64,000 nucleotides of DNA from Solenopsis invicta. Its lineage: Eukaryota; Arthropoda; Insecta; Hymenoptera; Formicidae. Position 1 is the stretch's first letter. Each line of letters starts with the position of its first letter. This document shows, piece by piece, positions 1 through 14,251 of this stretch. The notes below the pieces were generated by a model. The model ran no database searches and was not told the DNA's origin. It saw only the letters and a program-made list of their open reading frames with translations. Where the stretch lies: the NCBI RefSeq assembly GCF_016802725.1, contig NC_052679.1, positions 14,253,635-14,317,634 of the forward strand, given 5' to 3'. A program made the position numbers and the translations under genes.

Positions 1-479
1 AGATTTTGTTTTAATTGATCAAATAGCGACAATTGGATGCTAAAAAAATGTCATCAAAATTTTGTGAACAAAATAACGAAAAATGTAACAGATTGTTACT
101 TTTTCTACGTAACGATAACAGTAACGCGTTACTTTCATTAACATTCCCAATCTTGAAATTTCGTATAAATAATTTAAGATTATAATGTAAAAGGTTACAA
201 GCGTTTACAAGTAATGGTGAAAATCTCCGTAATTTCAATCAGAAATTAAGCTTATTTAAACACGAACCGATGCACATATTGACACCTGTCAACCAATCAA
301 GTTTAAAGCTTATTTAGCAGAAATTCAATATGGCTGACAGAGTGTCAATCACCAAAATACATATGTAACAATTGAAACGCGCACAGCTGTACAATTCTTT
401 GTTAGAAAGTGATCTGAGAGAGCAGAAAAAGAGAGCGTTCTAAATGATACCTTTGTCCTAGTTTAAGCTGTATTATGCA
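1..479. other. AT-rich non-coding DNA, no gene seen
   Basis: No convincing coding region on either strand. The 16-base string GTAACGCGTTACTTTC at 121-136 recurs at 17869-17884 and resembles the inner part of hAT-type terminal sequences, so this may be a transposon remnant. The last eight bases (472-479) are the left target duplication of the next element. Confidence 0.5.
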
Positions 480-1156
480 CAAAGTTGGGTAAGTTAATAA
501 ATTTTTTTAACTAAATTAAATTAAAATTGATGGCACATAAAATTAATTTAGTTACGTTGAAAGTTATATGAATAAAAAATTAACTCAGTCAAAATTTTGT
601 TAAGATTAAATTAACTCAATTAAAATAAAACAATTACAGTATAAAATATCAAATAAATTTTTTGTTTTATTTATAATTTAAGTTTATATGAAATAAAAGA
701 GAAATATTGTTTTTTTTATATAGTCATGTATTCTTTTACAATTTTTACATTTTATGATTAAATTATTAAAAATAGGATTTTACGTATATAATGTAAAATA
801 TAACCTCATATATGATACATCGATAAAATATAATCCTATTAAAATGTATCATTATTAAAGTAATTATTAAATTTTAATAAGAGCGTTATTTCAAAATGAC
901 GATCGGTTAATTTTCCTCGTAAATCAGCAAACAGCAAACCACCTGTATTAAACATTCGTTTTACATGTGCTGAGGATGGTATTGATGTATTATACTGTCA
1001 TTTATGCACAAAAAAATTAACGTAGAAAAAAGTTAATAAGTTAATGTTTAAAAATAACTAGATAAAGTTAAAAGTTAACGCATTTAAAATTAACTAAATT
1101 GAGTTAAAAATTATTATTAACTTTTTAACTTTTTAACTAGTTACTACCCAAGCCTG
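480..1156. mobile_element. Non-autonomous hAT-like element (677 bp)
   Basis: The element is flanked by a perfect 8-bp direct repeat ATTATGCA (472-479 and 1157-1164), the duplication size of hAT transposons. The ends are imperfect inverted repeats: CAAAGTTGGG on the left, and CAGGCTTGGG when the right end is read inward. The inside is AT-rich with many AAGTTAA/TTAACTTT motifs and no open reading frame, so it would have depended on a transposase from elsewhere. Confidence 0.75.
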
Positions 1157-1164
1157 ATTATGCA

Positions 1165-4100
1165 TGCGCAATTAAATCTCTCTCTATTATTACCTATAAT
1201 GTATTGTAAATCAATGTAGATTCCTATGAGAGAGTCGTATTGTATTATGGGTAACAGTGGAAGGATGTTTTAATCTCTTTAATCTGGACCTATCAACTCG
1301 TAACAAAGTTTGTCTATACAGCACAGATCTCTAGAATATCCTAAAGACGTCCAGAAAATAAGGTGTGCTTTAAGGTAAACTCGAGTAAGGTGGCCATAGT
1401 TTCTTTTTAAATGCAAGAAACACGTTTTTATTTTTGTTATTTTTTAATAATGTTTGATATATCATTGAAAGTTAAAGTTAATAATACTATTGAATTTAAA
1501 GAGAAAACATTTATTAGAAATCTAATATTATCAAAATGTTATAACATATGCATTGGTCATCTTATCAAACTTTTAAGGAAAAGATGGTCATCGTATTATG
1601 GGACGGTAACATAAAATATGTTTTATGTTAAAAATGAATGTAACATTTTCTAAAGTGGTAACAATTATAATTCTTGAAAACTTTAAAAGCAAGGAAATGA
1701 AACAGATTTCTATAATTTAAAGAAAAATAATGCATGAAAAAATAAAGTTGGTCAACCTGCACAAATTATAAAGAAAAGGTGATTATAGTATATTGAAATA
1801 AATGATGAAAATAAAAGTAGAAATTATAAGTCACGTTACCATTTACGTTCTTTTATTATATACGTAACGCTGATTATGGTAGCTTAGCTGTAATTTATTC
1901 GACGTTATAGCAGCTTTTAGAGGACACATGCAACACTTTTCAGGTATTAGTTAAAAGTAAAAGTATTATATAATATTTAGAATAAGATTATTTCGAATAG
2001 CATACGCATATAAATTACTGTAAATATTAATTATCTTTCAAAATGGCTGTAAAAATGCACTATTTAGTAATTATTGGAGAAATTACTGACTATGGCCATC
2101 TTTTCAGTATGGCAATAATATCCCAAATTACGTTATATAAAAATAGAATAAGATAAGATAGTTAAGGTTTGAGGATGAATAAAAGCTAGGTTTTCATAAT
2201 CAACGAATCATCTTTTTAAATATTCTTTAGATATCAATTTTTCTCTATAACTATCATTAAATAAAATCCTCAAAAAATTATAAACTTTATTTTAAAAAAA
2301 TAAAAAAAGGATGAAAGAGGCATTTTTTTCCATCTTGTCCCACTGATGAAATAAGACGGAATATTCCCGTCGGCAAAATGGGACGTACTTTAAAACTATA
2401 ATTATATACTATAATTTAACACTAATGTCACAAATGAAAAAATGAGATAAAATTATAAGAAAATTGCAAAAGAAATATTAATTATGGTTTAACTCAATAA
2501 CGCAACTGCCTACTTCGCTGGCTCGTGGGTAACTTTAAATGAGAGGCCGCATCTAGCATGTATGCTCGATTGTGGTTTTTGTATGCGAATCACGTGTGAT
2601 ACAGGAGATACCCCGTCTTACCCTGCCACTCTGTCTTGTCCCACTTTCCCTAAAATGTGGTCTGCGGACTCCATAAAGAAACAACATAGAATTAAGCGTA
2701 AACACCTAATATAAAAGATTAGCGTTACATAAGATTTGTGCATATGTGTGCGTGCGACATCGACGTAGTATACAATGATGCATCGTAAATCGTACGTGTG
2801 TATTATAAATCGTATCTGTATAAGTCGCGTTTAATCAAAAACGAACAATTTTAGCATCCCTTTAAGATACTTGAAATACACATGGTTTACGGAGTCTCAG
2901 TAACGTTTGAACCATAAAGCTCCGACGTAACGCGTGCACGAACGTGCAGGAAAGGCCTCTAAAAAAAAAGTCCACGGACGACGCTTTAAATACCACCTTG
3001 GAACAGGACCGTTTTGCATTTCGAGGGTTATTCCGCGCGAATAGTGGAACGAGGTGCCGGAATCGTTATCGTTGATTACAATTGCAAAGTTGGGAGGAGT
3101 CCGGTCGAGACAGGGCCAGGAAGGAAGGAAGGAAACGACGAAGGGAGCTCGCCGGCCGAACGCTCTCGGATACGTGCACGGTGCCGAACTGCGAAACGCC
3201 GGCGAATCTTTTGTAATGTAGATCGCAGGACGATTTTAACGACGGTTATACCCCTCGAAAGTGTGATAAACAGTCTGCATGCACCCACGTAGGTGCATAC
3301 AACGGCTCGATGCCCCGTGCCCGCCCATGGCCGACTTCGGAACAGAGCGTCGCGACCTGGCGCAACATAAATTGCCAGCTCGTATATACTTGAACATTCT
3401 TCCATGGCCTGGTATTATAAAAGTTCTCGCGAAACTTTATCAATTTTACGGATACGCCACGTGTACTAGGAAAAAAAGAAATGAGAGCTCGTTTAGCGTC
3501 CCTCTCTCTTTCCCCTCCCACCCCTCTCTTTCTCTGTTTCTCTCCGTCGTCCGTTTGCTTTGACCACTCTACATATATACGTGAACACACACATGTACGT
3601 ACATTCCGCATCTTTATTATAATTGCATATGAATGCATTTATCGAATTCATCTCGTTTATACAGACAAGATATTATCGGGTGTAATAACGATTTTTAAAA
3701 CTGCCAATAAATTTTTAATCATAAAATGATGTCACAAAAAATCGGAAAGTGATGAAAAAGTCACGTGTAATGCATACGTTGGACACGCACACATTTTAAA
3801 CGTTACAGAAATCTGCAAAACAATGGCAGCTTTCGATGTTCTCCACACGAGTTACGCGTATTAGCTTTCGTCGGAAGGCAGAAGCTACCGTGGCAGGGTG
3901 GAGAAATTCTCCCGGCACCCTTGAAAAATTGATACCGTGGGCCGTCTCGAGTAGGCTTTATCGGAGTAACGGGCAACTAAACGTACCACTTTATTGGATC
4001 CTACGCTTCGGTACGATGCGAATACCGAGCGGGGTCGAGGCGCTCTTAGTAGCCGTGCGTGAATCTCAATCACGGAACCGCCATGGTGAAACAAAATACG

Positions 4101-7100
4101 TTTCCCGTCTGCCATGTAACTCGTCGGTTCACGGAGATTCGCTCGACCGACACACAATCCCGTGATACCAAAAGTTGGAAGTACAGCGTTGTTTAACAAC
4201 AAACATGGCGGGATTGTTGATCCGTATTTGCTCCCTCAACGTGTAGCATCATGCGTAGTTATAATATCTGCAGCATCCGGCGCATAGTTGCGCGGAGTAC
4301 CTGGTCTAATGTCGCCACGAAATTCGGAACTTCTTTTTGCGCGAATACAAAACAGTACTTGGACAGAAGTTTGCTCGTGGACGTTTCGTTGCACGAGTTA
4401 CAAGTGCAAGGCATTAAACGTTTGCAATTAGTAATCAGACTTGTAAATCAGTTGGAAAGGTTGAACGGACGGATTTTTTATCGCGGAATGAATACGTCTG
4501 ACAACGAGCTATAAAATTGGTAGTTTATAACAATTAACTCGCACAATTTAACATCGTATGATTTGCCGTTGGCGTGTCCCGTCAAACTGCAGCGTGAAAC
4601 GTACGTCACCCCGTTCAAATAACATCCAGTAATTTCCGCAGAAATATACAAAGCGTGGACAAACGCGACGTTCTCGTTACTTTAACCCCCACACCTCACG
4701 TAATCGGTGGACATTGCTAGTTGTAAGCGTGAAACAAACGACGGGACTGGAAAAAAGAGCGGGTCGAGTATAGAGTGAGGTCATTTTAAAATAAAAGCCC
4801 TCTACGCTGAAACGCGAGACACGATACGGCGATACAAGTAGAAAAAAAAAAAACTTTTGTCATCGCTCTATTGCCAGCCGAACAATATGAGACTTTGATT
4901 CGCGTTCGCATCATCGGTAAAGGCATAAGATCGCGCGCAACGAAAACATCATTGGTAATATTCCTCTCGAGACTGATGAAGAGATAATGACTGCAACCAT
5001 TAAATTTGAATGTTGAAATTGTGCGGATAATTTATCGTAAATAACATTCGTTTAAATATTCAATGAACATTAAAGAACCATCGCGTAACTATTTGCCCGC
5101 GGGCATTAATTCGATGATTCGTTGGTCATATCAACATATCGGCAATCCACTATCGCATCGATCTCGGTAATTCGCAAGAACACATTTCGGAAAACACATT
5201 TATTTATGCCCTCTATGCTGATATGATGCCATTTGGAAACTTAGTAATATTGATTTATTTACTCCATATCGTAATGCACTCAATCCAACGAGGCAGTTTA
5301 TATTTTCTAGCACGTTGCCGGTAATCATCGAAATAAAATCAGCCAATTCATAATTTGAACGGCGCATTGCAGTTATACAACTTGCATATCTGACAGAGTT
5401 CCCATCGCGGATGAATAACTGATCGATTAAATTATAATATATTAAAATGTCCTCGTTGAACGCTTCTCTTGCCCGATTGAAAACAAATTCAGGTACGTTC
5501 GCAAATATTTAGCAGAAAACAACATTTCAACGAAAGGAATGTATTATTAGTTTTATAGAAGAAACTCTAATATATTCTCTTTCTTAGTACATAATTGATT
5601 AAATAACGTTTTACCATCGTATCTAGCTACTTTCCTCTTGCCGTTTTTCTCACTTTGATTATATACCTTTGATATACAAAATGTCTCTTCAATAAAGTGT
5701 TTTCTTTCACCATTTGCTCAGACAATCTATATCTCTGTTAAAATCTCAATGTAGAATTTAGTTTAACGTTAGAATTTATTTACCGAGACATCTAATATTA
5801 AAAATTCTCGAAAAAAGTTGCAAAGGCAGACAGTGAGAAATAAACTTTGAATTTCCCAAGGAATCCCACCGTCGGGAAAAAATCCACGATGCTCGGGGCA
5901 TCCAGTAAATCAAGCTTCTTGCTTATTAGAGGTACGCTTAACAAGTGAGTAATTGTTGCGCAACTTTCTTTGGGTCCTTTCTTAGCTCGAGTACACGCTA
6001 TCCGTATAATAAAGTCAATGTACAAAACAGCTACGCTCCCTTCCCAATAGCGGTCGGAATGGAAATTATGAACATTCAGATGCAAATTTAATCTATTTGA
6101 CGACTCGCGGAAAAAAAAGGAATAAGAAGAAGATATAAATGAAATTTAATTTTCTTTCGGAAAAGCCAAAGCGGAACATGCCCGGGACGTGGTGCAATAA
6201 TTCAGTGATGATCATTTTTGAATTTAGAGATACCTATACGTCACATATTTCTACGTTCGATATCCGCTCTGCGCGACGCGACGTGCTGTTCCAGACGCCG
6301 CAAATGAATATCGGATCGCGGCCGTGTCCGATCGAACGTAACACGCGTTATCCGGCGATGCCCTTAACCGCGCGTTACCCGTCGCGAGCTATCGGGAAAT
6401 GTCATAAAGCGAAGCGTGACCGTGTCATAAATATCCGATTCTGACGTCGAAATTCAACGGACGACCCCTACGGGAGACAAATTGTGCAACAACCAGAAAC
6501 GCGATCCGCCGCATTAAGGAATTACATGCGCAGGGGCGCACGTATCAGTCACTTCCATTGATTGCGTCCCGCGCCGATAGAATGTACACGCAGCGAAAGT
6601 CGCGTAAGAACGGCGAATAGCGTGATACTTAATGGACTTTGTCACTTTGGTAATATTTCGCACATTACGCGTCCCGAAAGTGCACACATAATTAATTAAC
6701 TCGCCATTTCAATTTTCGCGTCGGTAACGTCTATTAGAATACTAATTTTCGCATTTCCAAGCAAAATGTGCGACGAATGTATTCGACGAATATCTGCGCG
6801 AATATCTGACACAATACCGCATCGTATGGTAATAGTGAATGATAATTTCAACCGTAATCAGTAGCCACATCGGTAATAAGCAACTGATTTAGCAATACTC
6901 TCGATTATTCCGCATCGCGTTAGTGTGGAACATATAATTCACAAATATTTGCACTATACCCAATCATCGGAGACGGTAAATTCTATTAAAAGCAGGTAGC
7001 ATAGCGCACGGATATGTTGCGATCTGTTTGTCCCAGAAATTGCTAATTACATGCGCAGAGCATTTCATTCTCAATGAATCAGCGAAATTGTCTCGCGGCC

Positions 7101-7104
7101 GAAG
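1165..7104. other. Non-coding spacer, no gene recognised
   Basis: About 5.9 kb upstream of the CUB gene, or in one of its upstream introns. The left third is AT-rich. From about 2930 to 4250 the composition is richer in GC and CpG with short chance reading frames, none showing a recognisable domain or splice framework. A signal-peptide or promoter exon of the CUB gene could be here, but I could not identify one. Confidence 0.4.
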
Positions 7105-7139
7105 CTCTCTCTCTCTCTCTCTCTTTCTTTCTCTCTCTT
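7105..7139. repeat. (CT)n microsatellite
   Basis: Nearly pure CT dinucleotide run interrupted by a TTT stretch. Confidence 0.9.
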
Positions 7140-9120
7140 GCTAATCTCGTCATTTTTTACCCGCGCGTATGTTGTCAATTAGATTGGGATTGAAAGTGTG
7201 GAATGTACTCGCATTGATACGTATCAATATGTGGAATGTGTCAATACGTTTGCACGTGAATGGATAAATCATTAATACGCGATTGTGCAAGATGTTTATA
7301 AAAGGGACATTTGCTTTACTTGTCGCGATTGTTGAAAGGCGTTTAATGTCGTTTTATCGAATTTTAATAAACGCGTCCATCATAATTTCAGTGAAAAATT
7401 CTATTAAGCTCCCTTAATCGAGACTGGCTAATGCACGAAGTTGCTGGCCGCACACCATGCATTTTCCGATGCCTCTTCCAATTCCAGCGGGAATATTTTC
7501 GCATGAATATTTTTCGCTACGAATATTCCTCTACAATTCGTCTTTCAAGAAGCTCTTCATAATTTGAGAGACCAGATATCTGCACTTTCCACCGCGCGGT
7601 TGCTATGCAATTTTCATTTTTCTATTTCCCTCTCTCGTCAGACAAAAGCGAAATTAATTAATTTTCGTCCTGCGTTACGGAAAACCACTCTAATCGCCCT
7701 AGATCGCGCGCCGTCGCGACTTGCCGTACTGCAGATTCAACGATGCGACACTGAATTCCATGCTTAATTCGCCAGGCAAGCATTCGGTCTACGCTGGCAT
7801 CATACACTCGTATCACGCTCGCCTGATTAAAATCTTCGCGAATGCCGCGTCGCGAGCACCGTCGCCATTGTATCGCGTTACGTAAATCGAGGTATTACTT
7901 AGTTACGAGGGATACGAAAACGTGGGAAACGCGGAAGACGAGAAGAGTAGAAAGGGAGAGAATCGCGCTAACGTTACACGGCGAATGGCGGGCGGAAAAG
8001 AGAAAGAGCAACCAACCGTTGTTTTCCGAGATATGTTAGCGCACCACCGAGAAACCGGAAGTATTCGGGACAATGTACGCTAGCATACATATCCAGAGCG
8101 CTTCTGAGTTTAGCTCGTACAGTAGCATTATGTAACGGATGCTAAACGCTCGCGATATTTCGATGATGCGCGCGGATGGCGCGCCACCGTCAGGGAATGT
8201 GTCTTTACGACCTCGTAACAATAAAAAATCTCACAGCGCGCTACAACATTAATTGCAGTCGAGCAATTCCTTCCGCAAAAATATAACGAACTGTATATAC
8301 GTTTAACGTTGCGATAAACGATGCGCATGGATTACCGAACGCGGTTGGTGAGAATTTGTGCTTGACATTTATGTATGGGAATAAAATCCTTGATATAGAG
8401 GAAAGTCGCCAATTTTAGCATTCCATTTTATATCTCTTAACTTCAATATCTCTTAAATTAAAAATAGAACTTTATAAACATGAAGACAAACTAGAAAGTA
8501 TCTTCTATTAGATTAGTATATCTTCTATTAAATTAGTATAGTTTTCTTAGATTAGTATTGCAATTTTTATAATATTGTTTCGTAATTTGTAATCTAATTA
8601 ATGTTTTTAATTGTTACAAAAAAATGCAATAATAACAGAATTCAGACATAACTCGAAAGATAACAAAATAACTATAAAATAAATGAATAAACTAAATAAA
8701 ATATACTTTTATATATTAAACAACAAAGATTGCAAAATTAAAAGGCTAGAACTAAAACCTCCCATTTTATACGTTTTCTATTATCTAATTAATGTATTCT
8801 GTCCAATTATTTTTCCCATTTTTTAAGGTTTAAAAAAAATATGAAAAAATTCATGAAACATTTATGAACATTTGTAGTTGAAGATTTGATAGTTATTGTC
8901 TATTCTCATGGAGAAGTGTACCAGTTTACACTACACAGTGATTTTATGTTCCAATACGCCCTACAAGGAAAATATGAAAGGAAAAAATATTAGCAAAATA
9001 GTTTTAGAGAGCTATAAACATGTGAAATAATATAATATTATCAATAATATATTGTTTAAACTATGTAATTTGCAAGAGAAAATCGTTCAAATTTTACTCT
9101 TGCTTTTCAAGAATTCATTT

Positions 9121-9490
9121 TTAGATTTTATATACAAAAAAAAACTGTATAAATAAATGTATAAATTATAAAATTTTATTTTCTTAATTAAGTATTTAAT
9201 TAGATCATATTTTTATTAATATTGTACAATATTTAGCTTCCGAGAAATAAGGGGGGGGGGGTGTTGCTTTAAAAACATTATTCCAATATTGACTTTTCTA
9301 CTCTTATATATATTTAGATTTTATATAAAAAAAACTATAAATGTATAAATTATGAAATTTTATTTTCTTAATTAAGTATTCAATTCGATCATATTTTTAT
9401 TAATATTGTACAATGTTTAGCTTCCGTGAAATAAGGAGGTGCTGTTTTAAAAGAATTATTCCAGTATTAACTTTCCTATACCTGTATATT
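9121..9490. repeat. Tandem duplication, two ~190-bp copies
   Basis: Two adjacent diverged copies begin TTAGATTTTATATA at 9121 and 9314. They share in order the blocks TTTTCTTAATTAAGTATT, CATATTTTTATTAATATTG and TTTAGCTTCCG. The first copy has a run of about ten G where the second has GGAGG. Confidence 0.8.
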
Positions 9491-10365
9491 CGATTTTTAT
9501 AGAGTATCAATTCTAGCATCTGTGTAAATTGCAAAACTATACAATAGTTTTAGGATAACATTGACAACATGTTTGGTCTATCAATGAGTTTTACTCACTC
9601 CTGCACTCGACGTACGCGTAAATACAAGTTTAACGTTTTCGTGAATTGATATGGTCATTGTAAATAAAAAATAGTAAAAAGAAAAAGTCCCTTTTCCATA
9701 TGAGATTTTTTACAATACGAAATTTTATAACCATTTTATGTCCCGTAAATAAAAAGGATTTACAGGATTTTATTTTTTTTTATATACATCAAATGTTCGA
9801 AACATGAAACGTTTGCTCCGATTGCAGGCGTGGAGAAACGCGATATGAAAAGGCTATAGATTATTACATTTGTTCTATGCGGTTTTGAAAAATTACAGGT
9901 ACAAGCGCGGTATGTGAGCACAATTCTGCCATCTCTTCGGGCATTTTTATTCCGAGAATTAACTTGAGCGGTAGGAGGTATTCAGAAAAGATAAATTTAT
10001 AGGTTGGCTTTTTTTTCCAAAATCGTCTACTTAAATTCTATTCGGACTTTATTCAAATCCCAATTTAAGTCCCCAATTTCTATGCATTATTCGCAATTTC
10101 TGAGTTAGGACTGTATGTGAATTTTAATATTACTTCTTATGAATATGAAGAAGACGGCGGATCTCGCAGTCAGATTTTGCATGAGCTAGCAACGCTGGCG
10201 ACAATGAAAGGGACAATATGATCGCGTGGTGCTTAAAAGGGAAAGGTAACAAGTAGGCGAAATGGTTGCCGAGCTGACCTTTCAGCTACCGGCAGTAGCG
10301 TTCTGGCAAAGCTTTTCAAACATTTCACACTTTTTTTCCCCGGAGGCCGACCTATTATACTCTTC

Positions 10366-10415
10366 ATCTTCCTCCTCGTCGTCCTCCTCCTCCTCCTCCT
10401 TCTCCTTCTCCTCCA
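10366..10415. repeat. (CCT/CTC)n low-complexity tract
   Basis: Trinucleotide-like polypyrimidine run. The poly-Ser (plus) or poly-Glu/Arg (minus) frames across it are products of the repeat. Confidence 0.85.
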
Positions 10416-12160
10416 AACTGGCCGCAAGAGAGCGAGGGAGCAGACAGACCGCGTACACGGTGACCATAACAAATGCGGCTAACTAAGCGCAAAAGTCTCG
10501 CGAAAGCTTATTACTTGATGTTTACAGCCCGGAGGAAACTTGGCCCGTGCTCTCGTACAGCGCGGTGTACCGCACTTTAGGAACTCACGAGAGGAGTTCC
10601 GCAGTAACTGCAACCACCGCGAGTCGTTTGAAACGGGGCCTGTGTGACAACGGGGCCAATCCCGTAATTAACATACTCTTCTCTCTCTCTCTCTGTCTTC
10701 CGTCCGCCCGTCCGCCCGTCCGCCGCCGTAAACATCCTGCGTGTGACTCGATGAGGCGACTCGCCGACGGCGATGTCGTTGAAACGGATATTTTTCAACG
10801 GTAGAATGCGGCGAAGGATGGAAATCACTTTCCGAGAAGTTTCCCGGCGGAAGGAAACGCCGATCTTTCCTAAACCATTCGCTCACCATAGCAGCCGTCG
10901 CTCTGGGGCGTCCGTCGCGATCGAAGTTAATTGAGTCGTCCGTAATGAGGTTTCGGCCGCTTCTGTCGAGAAATTTTAATCGGCCGAGAGGATCGGGGAA
11001 GAAAGAGGTGCCTCCAAGTCGCGCCAACGACGACGGACGCTCGGAATGTTTGCAAGGAGTTATTCAATTATTTTACGTCCCGCCGCGCCGCGCGCCGGTC
11101 CGAGGTACCCCACTCGATTTGCTCGTCGCGGGGAATGGCGAGGGATCAGCCCTGAACAAATTCTACACTTCACTACATTGAACAGTATTGACGCGAATGA
11201 AAAAAAAAAAAAGAGTATAAGGTGAAATAATTTTTTGTGGCGGAAAAAAAAGTGGAATTAAATGCAATTCAGTACAGTAGAGTACGGCAGTCCGTGTGTC
11301 GGACGTTATATTGGATAGCTCACGTAGCTATTTCTCGCTCGAATAAGGCAATTGATTGATCCTGGTGTCTGCCAATTCTTGTCCGGCAAAATCCAGATCG
11401 ATTGAAAGCATAAGCTCGATTCTTTACGCAATTTGACAGATTTTGAAAAATCAAGTTACGCACTCGCGCGCACGGCGCACAATTTTTTTTTTTCCGCTAC
11501 GACGAACTGCATAAAACTGAGGAAAATCGATTCTGTTCTGCCGAACGAAAAATGAGTTGGGAATAAAAATCGCCGGTCGATACTCCCGTATTTGCGACAG
11601 ATGGTATATTACGTGGCGAGTACACGATCGGATCTGACCACCATCAAGCCAGCGCGCATGGTAGCACGTACATACACGGACCACCGTATTTTCAGACACC
11701 ATTGTCAACCGCCAAACCGCCTTGCAAGCAATCTAGCATGGGAACAGCCATCAGCACCACAGGCTTTACACCGAGGTAGTTCGTGGGGTATGACGGGAGT
11801 AAGAGGGGGGGGAGGGGGAGAGGCTTTACACGCACGAGCGAACCGAACTCGCGCTTTAATATTCGATTTCGACGCTGTCTACATTGAAACTGTCGATTAA
11901 TAATACATTAGTAATTACTTCGATATTATTCATATTTCTCGGGCGTATTACAATGTCACGATTGTACCGCCAATGATTTGTATTACGTTGCGCAGCCAGC
12001 CATTAGTACATGTCAATATTTATTAAGCCGCTCAGGGGATTATAAACGCCCCTGTAATAATGAAGTGTGCGCGGATAATAAATTGTGATGACGAAAAAAC
12101 AATGAGAAATTCATGGCCTTCTTCGCGCTGTTGGAGTACCATAAATTGAATCTATTTTTT

Positions 12161-12190
12161 TCTCTCTCTCTCTCTCTTTCTCTCTCTCTC
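12161..12190. repeat. (TC)n microsatellite
   Basis: TC dinucleotide run about 190 bp before the acceptor of the first CUB exon. Confidence 0.85.
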
Positions 12191-12379
12191 CCTTTTTCTT
12201 CCTCTCTGATAAACACGGTGATAATCTTATAACGTTCGAGCGATCAAAGAATAGTAGAAGGAAGAAATCGTCAAAATACGAGAAAAAGGAGGGGATACCT
12301 TCGAGTCATTCTGCCACTCGCATGAATATCGACCCGTTCAAGTTTCAGCGCACTTACGAATACGCTTTTGCTGTTTCAG

Positions 12380-12587
12380 ACTTCGGTATAACGACAGGTC
12401 GGCAGGAAGGGCAGTATCCGTGTGCCTTTGTTTTCAACAGCAACGAGACCCGGAACGGTACGTTCGCGTCGCCAAATTACCCCGGACTGTACCCTCGTAG
12501 CACGGAATGCTACTACTTCTTCTATGGTCAATCTAACGAGCGGGTTCACCTTCATTTCCACTTCTTCGACGTCGAGGGAGTGTTGCC
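12380..12587 (+). CDS. Internal exon: first half of CUB domain, suppressor of lurcher protein 1-like
   Basis: A 208-nt exon bounded by the acceptor TTTGCTGTTTCAG (ending 12379) and the donor GTAAGT (12588). It enters and leaves with two bases of a codon. It encodes the N-terminal half of a CUB domain: YPCAFVF, then NGTFASPNYPGLYPR, then STECYYFFYG, then the strand HFHFFDVEG. Two of the four conserved CUB cysteines are here, with two N-glycosylation sequons (NET, NGT). From family knowledge, SPNYPGLYP and FDVEG are CUB hallmarks, and this version is closest in memory to insect SOL-1, an extracellular auxiliary protein of ionotropic glutamate receptors in the worm. Neto or another CUB protein is the alternative. 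The exon ends LP; the proline codon and next cysteine complete on the 20404 exon. No signal-peptide exon was found upstream. Confidence 0.85.
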
Positions 12588-14111
12588 GTAAGTTCAATGA
12601 ACAAGCAAATACTTTCGCGTTGCTTTTTCGAGAGATCACGAAAATGCGATGTAGCAAGGTAGACTGGCCAAATAAATAACGGCATCAAAATTGCGTTGAG
12701 TATTTTCGTTGCCGGCGATCAATGTCACTAACGATAAGCGTATAGAAATATAATAATGAGAAATGAAAATTAATTAACGCAAATAATAATACGTTATTTG
12801 CATGGTAAAAGAAGATAAAAGGAGGTAATAACAATCGTACCAGCGGCGAAAATCACGGTTAACAAAATAATGGAACGTTTACACTTCAGATATTTCAATA
12901 ATGAATTGAATCGATTGCCCAGGGTTTCCCTAATGTCGGGAGAACCGGGCAGCATGGTTATATACAATATCAGATTTAACTGTATCAGGAACCTCGTCTA
13001 AATGTCTAATAATAAGATTCGACAGATATAACGCGACTTTAAACAAATTTAGAATCTTTCCGCAAAGGAGCGAATCGATAACAGCTCAATTCTGAAGCCT
13101 TGCGGGAGTTGGGATGGCTCGTTATCTCAAACTGCATCACAAGTTCTCAGCTACTTATTGAAACACGAAGGAAGCTCTGATGAAAGTTCTGCGACCGATA
13201 CTCGAGAAACAGAGGCAATTACGTGTCAACCATGCCGCACGCTGTTATTATTAACGAGCATATTAGCCATTATCCGATACAACAAAAGAACATAACGTGC
13301 TACACTGAGAAAAATATTTTGGTTATAGGACAAAGTCGGTATATACGCGGCGCCGCATCACAAATTTAATTTATCAAATTATTTACTATGTTTAAGGAAA
13401 ATAAATTATACCAATGAAAACTTCATACTGTTTAATATTATCAAAAAAATTTTTAATATGAAATATATATTTCTTTCCTTATACTTGAAGAAGAAAAATT
13501 TAAAAAACTCCTGCATTTTTATCGTATAAAAAAGTAGTGAGATTTACGACTACTCATGTGTAAGATATACAACGCATCATGATTCACAAATAACATTTAC
13601 ATATAATATAAAATAACATAATGATTTACAAAATATGCTTACAAAATTTATTAGAGAATAAGAACAGTAAATATAGATACAAAGTAATAATAATATAATA
13701 TTGAAGTAATTAATATGCACAGACATCAACAGAATGCAGATATGTGCACATTGTGTTCTCAACATAGGGGCAAGTGCTGTTTTCCAATCACGCAGCGTCT
13801 GTATTACGGCATAAATCCCGTTCGCTGAAAATGCCGTATATCCTAAACAAGTGGGATATACAAGATATCAAATTAAATAAAGAATGCAAGAGCTGTGCAC
13901 TTGTATCTTGCTTGTATTCCATCCTTTATTATCGTTCTACATTTACATACCATATAAAATAATTATTATGCCTGTTACATTTCCTGCAATCATTTTACGT
14001 AAATTATAATACATGATCGCGATATTTGTATGTACATGAAAAGATCAATTCAACTCACGATATTTTCGTTAATATTAACAATAAAGAACTGAAATCACAA
14101 CACAATACTAT

Positions 14112-14251
14112 AGGCGATTTTTGGCGATCGTCTGGTATATGTACCAAGGTATACCAAAGTATACCAGAACATTCTCAAGGTACCAAAATAAGCTCCACCT
14201 CTACCAATAATAACCCTAGTACATATACCAGACGATCGCCAAAAATCGCCT
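14112..14251. mobile_element. TA-flanked MITE with ~32-bp perfect inverted ends
   Basis: The element begins AGGCGATTTTTGGCGATCG and ends with the reverse complement. The inverted arms run about 32 bp, through TCTGGTATATGTA. TA dinucleotides flank both ends, as for Tc1/mariner-type insertions. The 76-bp centre contains repeats of TATACCA and no coding capacity. Confidence 0.8.

Larger units (their letters stand above)
7140..12379. other. Non-coding spacer upstream of the first identified exon
   Basis: No supported gene. It includes a tandem duplication (9121-9490), a G10 tract near 9251-9260, a polypyrimidine run (10366-10415) and a CpG-rich stretch from about 10150 to 11900. The short frames there have no recognisable domain. 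Confidence 0.4.

Noticed and set aside
10233..10486. Poly-Ser and poly-Arg/Glu frames
   Set aside because: Low-complexity products of a CCT/CTC tract with no domain or splice context.
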